From Nesterenkonia marinintestina (lineage in GTDB: Bacteria; Actinomycetota; Actinomycetes; Actinomycetales; Micrococcaceae), in assembly GCF_025420485.1 (NCBI RefSeq), contig NZ_JAOEFD010000001.1:310001-374000 (forward strand): a stretch of DNA of 64,000 nucleotides, given 5' to 3'. Position 1 is the first letter of the stretch. The number at the start of each line of letters is the position of its first letter. Of the stretch, positions 27,141 through 34,330 are shown piece by piece. The notes under the pieces are model-generated. The model was not told where the DNA came from, made no database searches, and was given only the letters and a program-made list of their open reading frames with translations. A program made the position numbers and the translations under genes.

Positions 27141-27200
27141 GCCGCCTGACATCGGGGAAGTGAAGTCAGGTGGCGCCCGGGCGGACGGAGAACCCGCCCG
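27141..27200 (-). promoter_or_regulatory. Two hairpins in the mraZ-rsmH leader
   Basis: Between the mraZ stop and the rsmH start, GCCGCCTGAC (27141-27150) pairs with GTCAGGTGGC (27165-27174) with one G-U pair. CGGGCGG (27178-27184) pairs with CCGCCCG (27194-27200). No U-tract follows either. They may stabilise the processed transcript or partly attenuate read-through from mraZ; function is inferred only. Confidence 0.35.
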
Positions 27201-27213
27201 AGGGATCGCCCGA

Positions 27214-27645
27214 TCAGAGGAGCCCCGGGACCGCGATCTCGTCGGTGGACGAGAACTCGGCCTCCTTGGCCTCCATGTAGGCCTCCCAGGATGCGGCGTC
27301 CCAGATCTCGGCGCGGTCGCCCGCCCCGATCACCGCGACGTCGCGGTCCAGCCCCGCATACTCCCGCAGGCTGGGCGGGATGGTGATCCTGCCCTGCTTG
27401 TCCGGCGTCTCATCGGAGGCTCCGGAGAGGAACATGCGGATGTAGTCACGTGCCTGTCGAGAGGCCAGCGGCGCCTGCCGAAGCTGCTGGTGGACGTTCT
27501 GGAACTCCGCCGCACTGAACACGTAGACGCATCGCTCCTGCCCGCGCGTGAGGACCAGGCCGTCGGCCAGCTCATCACGGTACTTCGCGGGAAGGATGAG
27601 GCGTCCCTTCTCGTCCATGCGTGGGGTGTACGTGCCGAGGAACAA
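27214..27645 (-). CDS. mraZ: Transcriptional regulator MraZ
   Basis: Dodecameric AbrB-fold DNA-binding protein that represses its own dcw promoter by binding direct repeats. The 143-residue product contains two SpoVT/AbrB-like halves with the motifs [16 protein letters not shown] and [16 protein letters not shown]. The start is taken as TTG at 27645 because MraZ proteins begin MFLGTY and the next ATG would remove the first strand. A GAGG lies 10 bases upstream. The three repeats at 27710-27735 lie in its leader in the right place for autoregulation. The TTG start may limit production of this repressor. Confidence 0.93.
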   Translation of the reverse strand: MFLGTYTPRMDEKGRLILPAKYRDELADGLVLTRGQERCVYVFSAAEFQNVHQQLRQAPLASRQARDYIRMFLSGASDETPDKQGRITIPPSLREYAGLDRDVAVIGAGDRAEIWDAASWEAYMEAKEAEFSSTDEIAVPGLL

Positions 27646-27709
27646 CGCGCCACCGCCTCACATGTTCGAAGTGGGATCACCTCCGGAAGGTCCCCTGCCC
27701 TCTGACATC

Positions 27710-27735
27710 CTCCACTTTACTCCACTTTCCCCCAC
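27710..27735 (-). promoter_or_regulatory. MraZ operator: three direct repeats spaced 10 bp
   Basis: On the minus strand the sequence reads GTGGGG-GAAA-GTGGAG-TAAA-GTGGAG, that is, boxes at 27735-27730, 27725-27720 and 27715-27710 with exact 10-bp periodicity. MraZ proteins bind tandem G-rich boxes (TGGGN in E. coli) with one-turn spacing upstream of mraZ, so this is a strong candidate for the dcw autorepression site. It lies about 65-90 bp upstream of the mraZ TTG. Confidence 0.75.
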
Positions 27736-27817
27736 ATACAAGCCACTTCTCACCATATCTTCGGCCTGTGACGCGGACAGGAAGCCCGAGGACCCGTCTG
27801 ACCTGGGGTTCTCATGG

Positions 27818-27833
27818 GTGGAGGAAAGTGGGG
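27818..27833 (+). promoter_or_regulatory. Inverted pair of MraZ-type boxes
   Basis: On the plus strand GTGGAG (27818-27823), GAAA, GTGGGG (27828-27833): the same box and the same 10-bp spacing as the operator at 27710-27735, but in the opposite orientation and about 85 bp further upstream of mraZ. Confidence 0.55.
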
Positions 27834-27930
27834 GAGCATGCCCCGACCTGTCGGTCCGACCGGGTCGGCAGGCCGATTCCGACCCTCTCTGGGAGTCCCC
27901 TGCCCGTCTGACGGGCCGCTGCGGGGAGAG

Positions 27931-27992
27931 GTGGAGTCACCCGTGGTGGAAAGTGGAGGGGCCCGTGGTGGGAAGTGGAGGACCCCGTGGAG
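27931..27992 (+). repeat. 22-bp tandem array of inverted MraZ-type boxes
   Basis: On the plus strand GTGGAG occurs at 27931, 27953, 27975 and 27987, and GTGGTG at 27943 and 27965. Pairs GTGGTG-N4-GTGGAG (27943/27953 and 27965/27975) keep the 10-bp step of MraZ operators, and the whole unit repeats every 22 bp (27943, 27965, 27987), close to two helical turns. No gene starts downstream on this strand, so the array is more likely a remote operator for mraZ than a promoter element of its own. Confidence 0.55.
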
Positions 27993-28043
27993 AGGCCTCG
28001 GCGATGTCCGGCTCCGCGGCACCGGGCCGCACGGGTCGGCACA

Positions 28044-28087
28044 GACGACGGCGGGCCCCACGGTCATCCGTGGGGCCCGCCGTCGTC
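28044..28087. terminator. Strong hairpin behind the DUF3040 gene
   Basis: A perfect 20-bp stem: GACGACGGCGGGCCCCACGG (28044-28063), loop TCAT, and its complement at 28068-28087. It lies 43 bp after the stop of the minus-strand DUF3040 gene and before the mraZ promoter region, so it probably insulates dcw from read-through. There is no U-tract, as is common in high-GC actinobacteria. Confidence 0.7.
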
Positions 28088-28129
28088 CGGATCCGGCTCC
28101 GCAGCGGTGCGGCGTCCGAATCGGTCGGA

Positions 28130-28543
28130 TCAGTCCTGGCGGCGGCGCTCCTCCCAGCGCTGCTCCAGACCGCTCATGAAGGAGCCGGGGCCGGTGGAGT
28201 CCGTTCCGCCGCGGGGGCCGCCCCCACCGCCGCCGGGACCGCGGCCGTCGCCCGAGGATCCTCCGGAGGGTCGAGCCGAGGTGCTTCCGGCCGTCGCGAA
28301 GTAGACGCCGGCTCCCATCACCAGGAAGCCGCCGACCCCGACGACGATGAGCTGGCTGCTGATGCCGAGGATGAGGACGCCCAGTCCCACCACGGCGACG
28401 AGCAGGCCGATCACGAGGCTGCGCACGTTGAGGCGTCCGACGGCAGGCGACTCCTGCATGGAGGTGGCGAAGCCGGGGTCCTCCGACTGCAGCTGCTCCT
28501 CCATCTGCTTGAGCATCCGCTGTTCGTGCTCAGAGAGTGCCAT
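28130..28543 (-). CDS. DUF3040 family membrane protein
   Basis: The 137-residue product begins with MALSEHEQRMLKQMEEQL, the hallmark of the actinobacterial DUF3040 family. Two adjacent transmembrane segments follow (about 41-60 and 62-81; LVIGLLVAVVGLGVLILGIS, LIVVGVGGFLVMGAGVYFATA) and then a glycine-rich hydrophilic tail. The ATG at 28543 has AAGGAG 9 bases upstream. The gene is conserved directly upstream of mraZ in many actinobacteria, which suggests an envelope or division link, but no function is established for the family. Confidence 0.85.
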   Translation of the reverse strand: MALSEHEQRMLKQMEEQLQSEDPGFATSMQESPAVGRLNVRSLVIGLLVAVVGLGVLILGISSQLIVVGVGGFLVMGAGVYFATAGSTSARPSGGSSGDGRGPGGGGGGPRGGTDSTGPGSFMSGLEQRWEERRRQD

Positions 28544-28716
28544 GACGTGGCTCCTTGACGTATCTGTCCGGTCGGTCTCGGCCGCAGGGTACGGGACCGA
28601 CGCCGCCGGCCTGCCGGTGGGTACAGCCCGGGTCACTAGTCTAGCCCCTCCCCCGCATGGTCCACCAGCTCGGCCGGGATACCGGCAGAAGTCCGGTCGA
28701 ACCGAGGAATCCCAGG

Positions 28717-29955
28717 TCAGCGCGACGACTCGTCCTGCGCCTCGGAGTCGTCATCGTCGCGTCGGATCAGGGAGGCGGGACCGAGGCGCACCTCCGGGAA
28801 TCGGCGGGCCACCGTGTCCACAGCGGCCTCGGCATCGGTCCAGCGCGACTCCGACCCGTCGAAGCTCAGCTGGACCCCGCCGTCGCCGCGGCTCAGCCTC
28901 TCCGCACGGAGACCGATCAGCCGCACGGGCTGCGGGCGGTCGCCGAGGCGGTCGAGCAGGCGCGTGGCCGCCCGATGCAGCACCGGCGCGGATCGGGTCG
29001 GGTGGGACAGTCCCGAGGAACGGGTCAGCGTCTGGAAGTCGCGGTAGCGCAGCTTGAGGCTGACCCCCGCCGCGGAGAGGTCGGCGGCCCGCAGCCTGGC
29101 GGCGATCCTGTGGCTGAGGCGCAGCAGCTCGGCCCGCAGCGCCTCGGTGGAGGTCAGATCGACCGCGAAGGTCTCCTCCGCGCCGATGCTCTTCTCCTCA
29201 CGCTCGGGCTCCACCTCGCGGTCGTCGATGCCCCATGCGAGGTCGTGGAGGTGCTCCCCCACCCGCCCGAACCGAGCTCGCAGCACATCCCGGGGCGTCT
29301 CGGCGAGCTGGGCCACGGTACGGATCCCGCGGCCGTGGAGCGCATCAGCCGTCGTCCCGCCCACACCCCACAGCGCCTCGACCGGGAGGGCGTGGAGGAA
29401 CGGGAGGCGTCGTGCCGGCGGCACGAGCATCAGACCGTCGGGCTTCGCCCTCGTCGAGGCGATCTTGGCGACGAACTTCCGATCGGCGATCCCCACGGTG
29501 CACGGCAGGCCGAACTCGTCTCGGATCTCCCGTCGGATCTGCTCGCCGATGCGGTCCGGGGGCCCGAGCCGACGCACCGCCCCGGTGAGGTCGAGGAACG
29601 CCTCGTCGACGCTGAGCTGCTCCACACGATCCGTGAGCGTGCCGAAGTGGGCCATGATGCGCGCCGAGAGCTCCCGGTACCGCGGCGGGTGGGGTTCGAG
29701 GATCATCGCGCCGGGACTCAGCCGCCGGGCGCGGACCAGCGGCATGCCCGACCGGACCCCGTCGGCTCGTGCCGGATACGAGGCGGAGAGCACCACGGAG
29801 CGGGGCGAATCGTGGGCCACGATCAGGCGACGACCCCTCAGCTGAGGGCGCTCCAACAGCTCGACCTCGACGAAGTACGCGTCCATGTCCGCATGAGCGA
29901 TCACCGGAGAGGCGGTGCGGCGTCGTCCCCCCGGTTTCTCGTCATGGGACTCCAT
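28717..29955 (-). CDS. dinB: DNA polymerase IV (Y family)
   Basis: Error-prone translesion polymerase. The 412-residue product has the palm motif ADMDAYFVEVELLERPQL, LSASYPARADGVRSGMP, and QLSVDEAFLDLTG with the catalytic Asp-Glu. The little finger domain begins with the EEKSIGAEETF block. The C-terminus is hydrophilic and shows no clear beta-clamp motif beyond QLSFDG near residue 372, which fits a clamp-binding QLxxF-like pentapeptide. It is divergent from the polyprenyl synthase gene with a 131-bp gap. No LexA-type SOS box was recognised upstream. Confidence 0.93.
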   Translation of the reverse strand: MESHDEKPGGRRRTASPVIAHADMDAYFVEVELLERPQLRGRRLIVAHDSPRSVVLSASYPARADGVRSGMPLVRARRLSPGAMILEPHPPRYRELSARIMAHFGTLTDRVEQLSVDEAFLDLTGAVRRLGPPDRIGEQIRREIRDEFGLPCTVGIADRKFVAKIASTRAKPDGLMLVPPARRLPFLHALPVEALWGVGGTTADALHGRGIRTVAQLAETPRDVLRARFGRVGEHLHDLAWGIDDREVEPEREEKSIGAEETFAVDLTSTEALRAELLRLSHRIAARLRAADLSAAGVSLKLRYRDFQTLTRSSGLSHPTRSAPVLHRAATRLLDRLGDRPQPVRLIGLRAERLSRGDGGVQLSFDGSESRWTDAEAAVDTVARRFPEVRLGPASLIRRDDDDSEAQDESSR

Positions 29956-30010
29956 GGCCTCAGGCTATCGACCGCCGATGACATACGCCGCACCGGGACG
30001 ACCGCCCGGA

Positions 30011-30016
30011 TAGGGT
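30011..30016 (+). promoter_or_regulatory. Candidate -10 element of the polyprenyl synthase gene
   Basis: TAGGGT fits the actinobacterial TANNNT -10 pattern and lies about 70 bp upstream of the ATG at 30087. No convincing -35 is seen, so this is a weak call. Confidence 0.3.
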
Positions 30017-30086
30017 GGAGAGCGCCCTCGGGGCCGGGGCCGACAGCCGGCGTCGACCGTCCCGGACCGACCGTCGAGGAGGGGCA

Positions 30087-31169
30087 ATGGAGATCGAAGA
30101 GTTCATCGTCGCCGTCGAAGATGCCTGTCGAGGCTTCCTGTCCGATCGGCGCTCCGAGGTCGGAGACATCTCCCCGGACGCGGTGCCGCTGGTGGACCAG
30201 CTGGGGGACATGCTGGAGGGCGGCAAACGGCTGCGTCCGGTGCTGGCGTGGATCGGGTGGCGGTCGGCCGCCGAGGATCCGGGGCACCCGGCCGTCATGC
30301 ACTCGGGCACGGCCCTCGAGCTGTTCCAGGCGGCCGCGCTCATCCACGACGACGTCGTCGACCGCTCGGATCACCGCCGCGGACACCCCAGCTTCCATCG
30401 GAGCATGGCCGCCCGGCACCGCGAGTCGGGATTCTCCGGCGACGCCGAGCATTTCGGCACCTCGTCGGCGATCCTGGCCGGCGACCTCGCCCTGTCCTGG
30501 GCGGGCGAAGCCTTCGACCGCGCCGCGGAGAGCACCGGCACCGACTCCTCGGCCGCCCGCGCCGTGTTCCGCACGATGCACACCCAGGTCATCACCGGCC
30601 AGTACCTCGACGTGCGGGCCGAGATCGCCCCGGCCCGGACGACCGAGGAGGACGCGGTCGCCGCCGCCCGCACCGTCCTGCGGCACAAGGCGGCGAAGTA
30701 CTCGACCGAGCACCCAGTGGTGCTCGGTGCCGCGCTTGCCGGGGCCGAGGAGCCCCTGCGCCGGGCCTGGGCCCGCAGCGCCCTGCCCTTGGGGGAAGCC
30801 TTCCAGCTGCGCGACGATCTGCTCGGCGTCTTCGGCGATCCGGCCAGCACGGGCAAGCCCGTCGGCGACGACCTCCGCGAGGGCAAACGCACCGAGCTGG
30901 TGGCCTACGGACTCTTCCGCGCACCCCGAGGACAGGCCGAGGAACTGGAGTCGATGCTCGGCGATCCGCGGCTCGACGAGGAGGACGTGGCTCGGGCCCG
31001 CCGCATCCTGCAGGAATCCGGGGCCGTCGACGAGGTGGAGCGGAGCATCGATGCGCTGGTCGCCGAGAGCGACCGCCGACTCGACGACGTCGTCGGGCTC
31101 GGCGTCGCCTCAGACGTCGTGGAGGACTACCGGACCGTGGCCGACCGACTGGTGCGCCGGGTCCGGTGA
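30087..31169 (+). CDS. Polyprenyl (probably geranylgeranyl) diphosphate synthase
   Basis: Trans-prenyltransferase that extends allylic diphosphates with isopentenyl diphosphate. The 360-residue product has GGKRLRP near residues 51-57, the first Asp-rich motif IHDDVVDRSDHRRG, GDLALSWA, and KAAKYSTEHPVVLGAAL. The second Asp-rich motif is FQLRDDLLGVFGDPASTGKPVGDDLREGK. Bulky or small residues before the first motif usually set chain length and cannot be judged confidently here; C20 is likely from the actinobacterial context beside the kinase gene. The ATG at 30087 follows GAGGAGGGG. Products could feed carotenoids or menaquinone. Confidence 0.9.
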   Translation: MEIEEFIVAVEDACRGFLSDRRSEVGDISPDAVPLVDQLGDMLEGGKRLRPVLAWIGWRSAAEDPGHPAVMHSGTALELFQAAALIHDDVVDRSDHRRGHPSFHRSMAARHRESGFSGDAEHFGTSSAILAGDLALSWAGEAFDRAAESTGTDSSAARAVFRTMHTQVITGQYLDVRAEIAPARTTEEDAVAAARTVLRHKAAKYSTEHPVVLGAALAGAEEPLRRAWARSALPLGEAFQLRDDLLGVFGDPASTGKPVGDDLREGKRTELVAYGLFRAPRGQAEELESMLGDPRLDEEDVARARRILQESGAVDEVERSIDALVAESDRRLDDVVGLGVASDVVEDYRTVADRLVRRVR

Positions 31170-31213
31170 CCGCCTGCTCGGTCGTGCCTCGGAGCTCAGG
31201 TGCCGGACTTCGC

Positions 31214-31219
31214 TAGTGT
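31214..31219 (+). promoter_or_regulatory. -10 element of a probable leaderless kinase transcript
   Basis: TAGTGT matches TANNNT and ends 7 bases before the GTG at 31227, the spacing expected when transcription starts at the start codon. No ribosome site precedes that GTG, in agreement with leaderless translation, which is common in actinobacteria. Confidence 0.45.
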
Positions 31220-31226
31220 GGGTGAC

Positions 31227-32840
31227 GTGAGCAGGGAATCAGCCGACCCGTGGATCGGGTCGACCGTCGACGGCCGGTACACCGTGACCAGCCGGGTCGC
31301 GCGTGGAGGCATGTCCACCGTGTACCTGGCTGAGGATCACCGATTGGGCCGCAGCGTGGCGATGAAGGTCCTCTTCCCCCATATGGCGGAGGACCGCAAG
31401 GTCGTCGAACGGTTCGAGCAGGAGGCCAGGAACTCCGCGCTCCTCTCCCACCCCCATGTCGTCCAGGTGCTCGACCAGGGACAGACCCGGGAGACCGCCT
31501 ACCTGGTGATGGAGCACGTGCCCGGCGCGACCCTGCGGACGCTGCTCAAGCGCGGCGCCATGACTCCGCGGCTGGCGCTGACCTACGCCGATGCGATCCT
31601 CCAGGGACTCGGGGCGGCCCATCGGGCCGGGCTGGTGCACCGAGACATCAAGCCTGAGAACGTGCTGGTCTCCACCGACGGCCGGATCAAGCTGGCGGAC
31701 TTCGGACTCGCCCGCGCCGCGACCCACAATTCGGGCACCTCCACCCTGATGGGCACAGTGGCCTACATCTCCCCCGAGCTGCTCTCCGGCGAGGGCGCAG
31801 ACGAGCGGGCGGACGTGTACGCCGTGGGCATCCTCCTCTACGAGATGCTCACCGGTGTGCAGCCGTTCACCGGTGACTCTCCGGTGCGGGTGGCTTTCCA
31901 GCACGTGAACTCGACGGTTCCCGCGCCGTCGCAGACGGTGCCGGGGCTCGCCGAAGGACTGGACGAGCTCGTCGCCGCGGCGACGCGCCGCGAGGTCGAC
32001 CAGCGTCCCAAGGACGCCGACGCGCTGCGCCGACTCCTCACCGAGGTCCGCCGAGGGCTCAGCGAGTCGCAGCTCGACTTCAGCGGGGCGACGGACTCCG
32101 GGGCGGCCGGTCAGAAGGCCGCCGCGGACGGTGCCCACGGGGAGGCCCACACCGACCCCGACGCCACCCGCGCCTACCACCCGGGCGAGGACTTCCCCAC
32201 CCGCACCGAGGCCGAAGGGTGGGACGACGACGTCGACGCGGCCATCGAGCATGCACGCTCGGGCGCCACCCTGGACGAGGAGGACCGCCAACTGGTCGCG
32301 GAGGTCCCCACCGAGGCGTTCCGCCACGAGGACACGCACCGGGGCGCGCATGAGGAGGCGTACGAGGACACGAACGGGGACACCTACGAGGACACCTGGG
32401 CGGCAGAGACCGAAGCGCTCGACGCCCGCGGCGCCGACGCGCCGGACCGGACCATGGCCATACCGGCCGCCGCCCCCTCCGCTGATGCCCCACGCGAGGT
32501 CGAGGAGACCGGCGAGTTCTCCGCAGTGGGCGAGGTCCGCTATGACCGAGAGCAGGACCCGCCGACGGAGGGTCTGAGTCTGCCCCGGTTCCGTCGCAGC
32601 GCCGACGATCCGGAGCGGGCGCGTCAGCGCGCCGAGGTCCGGTTGGCCGGCCCCAGCACGCGGCGGACCTGGGTCACAGCGGCTCTGATCATGATCGGCA
32701 CCGCACTGATCGTCCTGTTCTTCTGGTACCTGGGCCTGAGCACGGAGATCATCCCCAGCCTCGGCGGAGCCTCACCGGACTCCGGCGCGGTCGACCCTCC
32801 GACGGATCAGGGGTGGGCGAGCGCCTCAGCCACGAGGTAG
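31227..32840 (+). CDS. PknL-like membrane Ser/Thr protein kinase without PASTA domains
   Basis: Hanks-type kinase of 537 residues. The kinase domain (about 18-285) is complete: glycine loop ARGGMSTVYLAE, ATP-binding Lys47, catalytic HRDIKPEN (Asp140), DFG (Asp158), activation loop with SGTSTLMGTVAYISPE. A 200-residue acidic juxtamembrane region follows, then one transmembrane helix (about 482-503; ALIMIGTALIVLFFWYLGL) and only about 34 extracytoplasmic residues. PknL/PknB relatives at this locus (next to polyprenyl synthase and class II DAHP synthase) usually carry extracellular PASTA repeats that sense cell-wall fragments; none is present. The GTG at 31227 is preferred over 31200 because of the -10 box. 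The 3' end overlaps the convergent DAHP synthase gene by 34 bp. Confidence 0.9.
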   Translation: MSRESADPWIGSTVDGRYTVTSRVARGGMSTVYLAEDHRLGRSVAMKVLFPHMAEDRKVVERFEQEARNSALLSHPHVVQVLDQGQTRETAYLVMEHVPGATLRTLLKRGAMTPRLALTYADAILQGLGAAHRAGLVHRDIKPENVLVSTDGRIKLADFGLARAATHNSGTSTLMGTVAYISPELLSGEGADERADVYAVGILLYEMLTGVQPFTGDSPVRVAFQHVNSTVPAPSQTVPGLAEGLDELVAAATRREVDQRPKDADALRRLLTEVRRGLSESQLDFSGATDSGAAGQKAAADGAHGEAHTDPDATRAYHPGEDFPTRTEAEGWDDDVDAAIEHARSGATLDEEDRQLVAEVPTEAFRHEDTHRGAHEEAYEDTNGDTYEDTWAAETEALDARGADAPDRTMAIPAAAPSADAPREVEETGEFSAVGEVRYDREQDPPTEGLSLPRFRRSADDPERARQRAEVRLAGPSTRRTWVTAALIMIGTALIVLFFWYLGLSTEIIPSLGGASPDSGAVDPPTDQGWASASATR

Positions 32841-34210
32841 GCCATCTCCAGGGACTGCTTGTGGTTCAGCCTCGGGTCGCACAGCGACTCGTACCGGTCG
32901 TCGAACGCGGTCTCGTCGACCACGTCCGAACCGCCCAGACATTCGGCGACGTCGTCGCCGGTCATCTCCACGTGGAGGCCGCCTGGGTAGCTCCCCAGGG
33001 TGCGGTGGACCTCGAAGAAGCCGCGCACCTCGTCCATGACGTCGTCGAAGTGTCGGGTCTTGTACCCGTTCTTCGCCGTGATCGTGTTGCCGTGCATGGG
33101 GTCGGTGACCCACACGACCTGCGAGTCAGCGTCGCGGGCGGCCTCGATCAGCGGGGGCAGAGCCTCCCGAACGGCGCCGGCACCCATCCGTGAGATGAAC
33201 GTGAGCCGACCCGGCACACGGTGCGGGTCGAGACGCTCGACCAGCTCTTCGACGTCCGATGCGGTCGTCTTCGGGCCGAGCTTCACTCCCAGGGGGTTCT
33301 GCACCCGGGAGAGGTAGTCCACGTGGGCTCCGTCCAGGTCCCGGGTGCGCTCCCCGATCCAGACGAAGTGCCCCGAAGTCACGTACGGCTTGCCGGTCCT
33401 CGAGTCGATGCGGGTGAGCGCGCGCTCGTAGTCGAGCAGGAGCGCTTCGTGGGCGGAGTAGAACTCGGTGCGGCGGAGCTTCTCGAAGTCGGCTCCGCAG
33501 GCTTCCATGAAGCGCACGGCACGGTCGATCTCGGCCGCCGTGGACTCGTACTTCGCATGCGCAGGATTCGAGGTGAAACCCTTGTTCCACTGCTGCACCG
33601 CCCTCAGGTCGGCGAAGCCGCCCTCGGTGAAGGCGCGCACGAGGTTCAGCGTGGCGGAGGAGGTGTCGTAGGCGGTGACCATCCGCTTGGGGTCCGGGAT
33701 GCGAGCCTGTTCGGTGAAGTCGAAGCCGTTGACGATCTCGCCGCGGAAGCTCGGCAGACTCACCTCTCCGCGGGTCTCCATGTCCGAGGAGCGGGGCTTG
33801 GCGAACTGGCCCGCCATCCGACCCATCTTCACCACAGGGAGCGAGGCCCCGTAGGTGAGGACGACGGCCATCTGGAGGATGGTCTTCACCCGGGCGCTGA
33901 TCCTGTCTGCGGTGGCGCCGCGGAAGGTCTCCGCGCAGTCGCCTCCCTGCAGGAGGAAGGCCTCCCCGTGGGCGACCGACGCCAGCCGGCGGGTGAGCTG
34001 GTCGACCTCGCCGGCGAAGACCAGGGGCGGCTTCGCCGAGAGGGTGTCGACGGAGCTCTGGAAGTCGGGGTGGTCCTGCCAGGCCGGCTGCTGACTGATC
34101 GGCAGACGACGCCACTCGTCGAGGCCCGGATACTCGGCGGCGCCGGTGTGGAGGATCTCGCCGGGGGCGGTCAGCCGGGACTCGATGTGGGTCTCTGTCG
34201 TCTCAGTCAC
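32807..34210 (-). CDS. aroG: Class II 3-deoxy-7-phosphoheptulonate synthase (DAHP synthase)
   Basis: First step of the shikimate pathway: phosphoenolpyruvate plus erythrose 4-phosphate to DAHP. The 467-residue product belongs to the plant-like class II family: WRRLPISQQPAWQD, LQGGDCAETF (metal Cys), MGRMAGQFAKPRS, KGFTSNPAHAKYE, YSAHEALLLDYE, SGHFVWIGERTR, NPLGVKLGPKT, WVTDPMHGN and PGGLHVEMTG. Actinobacterial members are feedback-regulated by aromatic amino acids. GTG at 34210 has GAGAGG close by. A candidate promoter (TTGGGA, 18 bp, TACCCT) lies at 34218-34247. The gene ends inside the 3' end of the kinase gene. Confidence 0.95.
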   Translation of the reverse strand: MTETTETHIESRLTAPGEILHTGAAEYPGLDEWRRLPISQQPAWQDHPDFQSSVDTLSAKPPLVFAGEVDQLTRRLASVAHGEAFLLQGGDCAETFRGATADRISARVKTILQMAVVLTYGASLPVVKMGRMAGQFAKPRSSDMETRGEVSLPSFRGEIVNGFDFTEQARIPDPKRMVTAYDTSSATLNLVRAFTEGGFADLRAVQQWNKGFTSNPAHAKYESTAAEIDRAVRFMEACGADFEKLRRTEFYSAHEALLLDYERALTRIDSRTGKPYVTSGHFVWIGERTRDLDGAHVDYLSRVQNPLGVKLGPKTTASDVEELVERLDPHRVPGRLTFISRMGAGAVREALPPLIEAARDADSQVVWVTDPMHGNTITAKNGYKTRHFDDVMDEVRGFFEVHRTLGSYPGGLHVEMTGDDVAECLGGSDVVDETAFDDRYESLCDPRLNHKQSLEMAYLVAEALAHP

Positions 34211-34250
34211 GCCTCTCAGGGTACGACTGACGGGTGCCGCCTCCCAACCC

Positions 34251-34291
34251 GCGCAGCGTGTGCGTCCACATCATGGACGCACACGCTGCGC
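34251..34291. terminator. Perfect hairpin behind the acyl-CoA synthetase gene
   Basis: Arms of 18 bp, GCGCAGCGTGTGCGTCCA (34251-34268) and its complement (34274-34291), around the loop CATCA. It lies 40 bp after the stop of the minus-strand long-chain acyl-CoA synthetase and upstream of the DAHP synthase promoter. A terminator without U-tract is the simplest reading. A regulatory hairpin for the DAHP synthase gene is possible but would lie upstream of its putative promoter. Confidence 0.6.
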
Positions 34292-34330
34292 GGATCGGAG
34301 GCGACCGAGGGGTCCGAGCCGTCCTCCGGC

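Larger units (their letters stand above)
27646..28043 (-). promoter_or_regulatory. Upstream region of mraZ, dcw promoter region
   Basis: Roughly 400 bp with no convincing gene on either strand, bounded by mraZ and the terminator hairpin behind the DUF3040 gene. It holds three MraZ boxes reading toward mraZ and two clusters of the same box on the opposite strand. A possible -10 element on the minus strand is TATGGT (27752-27757), 16 bases upstream of the first box, with no good -35. The +-strand open frames here consist of the box repeats and are not genes. Confidence 0.6.

Noticed and set aside
27931-27992. Short GTGG repeats considered as a CRISPR or transposon end
   Set aside because: Units are 10/22 bp with no spacers of CRISPR length, no cas genes and no transposase; the match to MraZ boxes explains them better.
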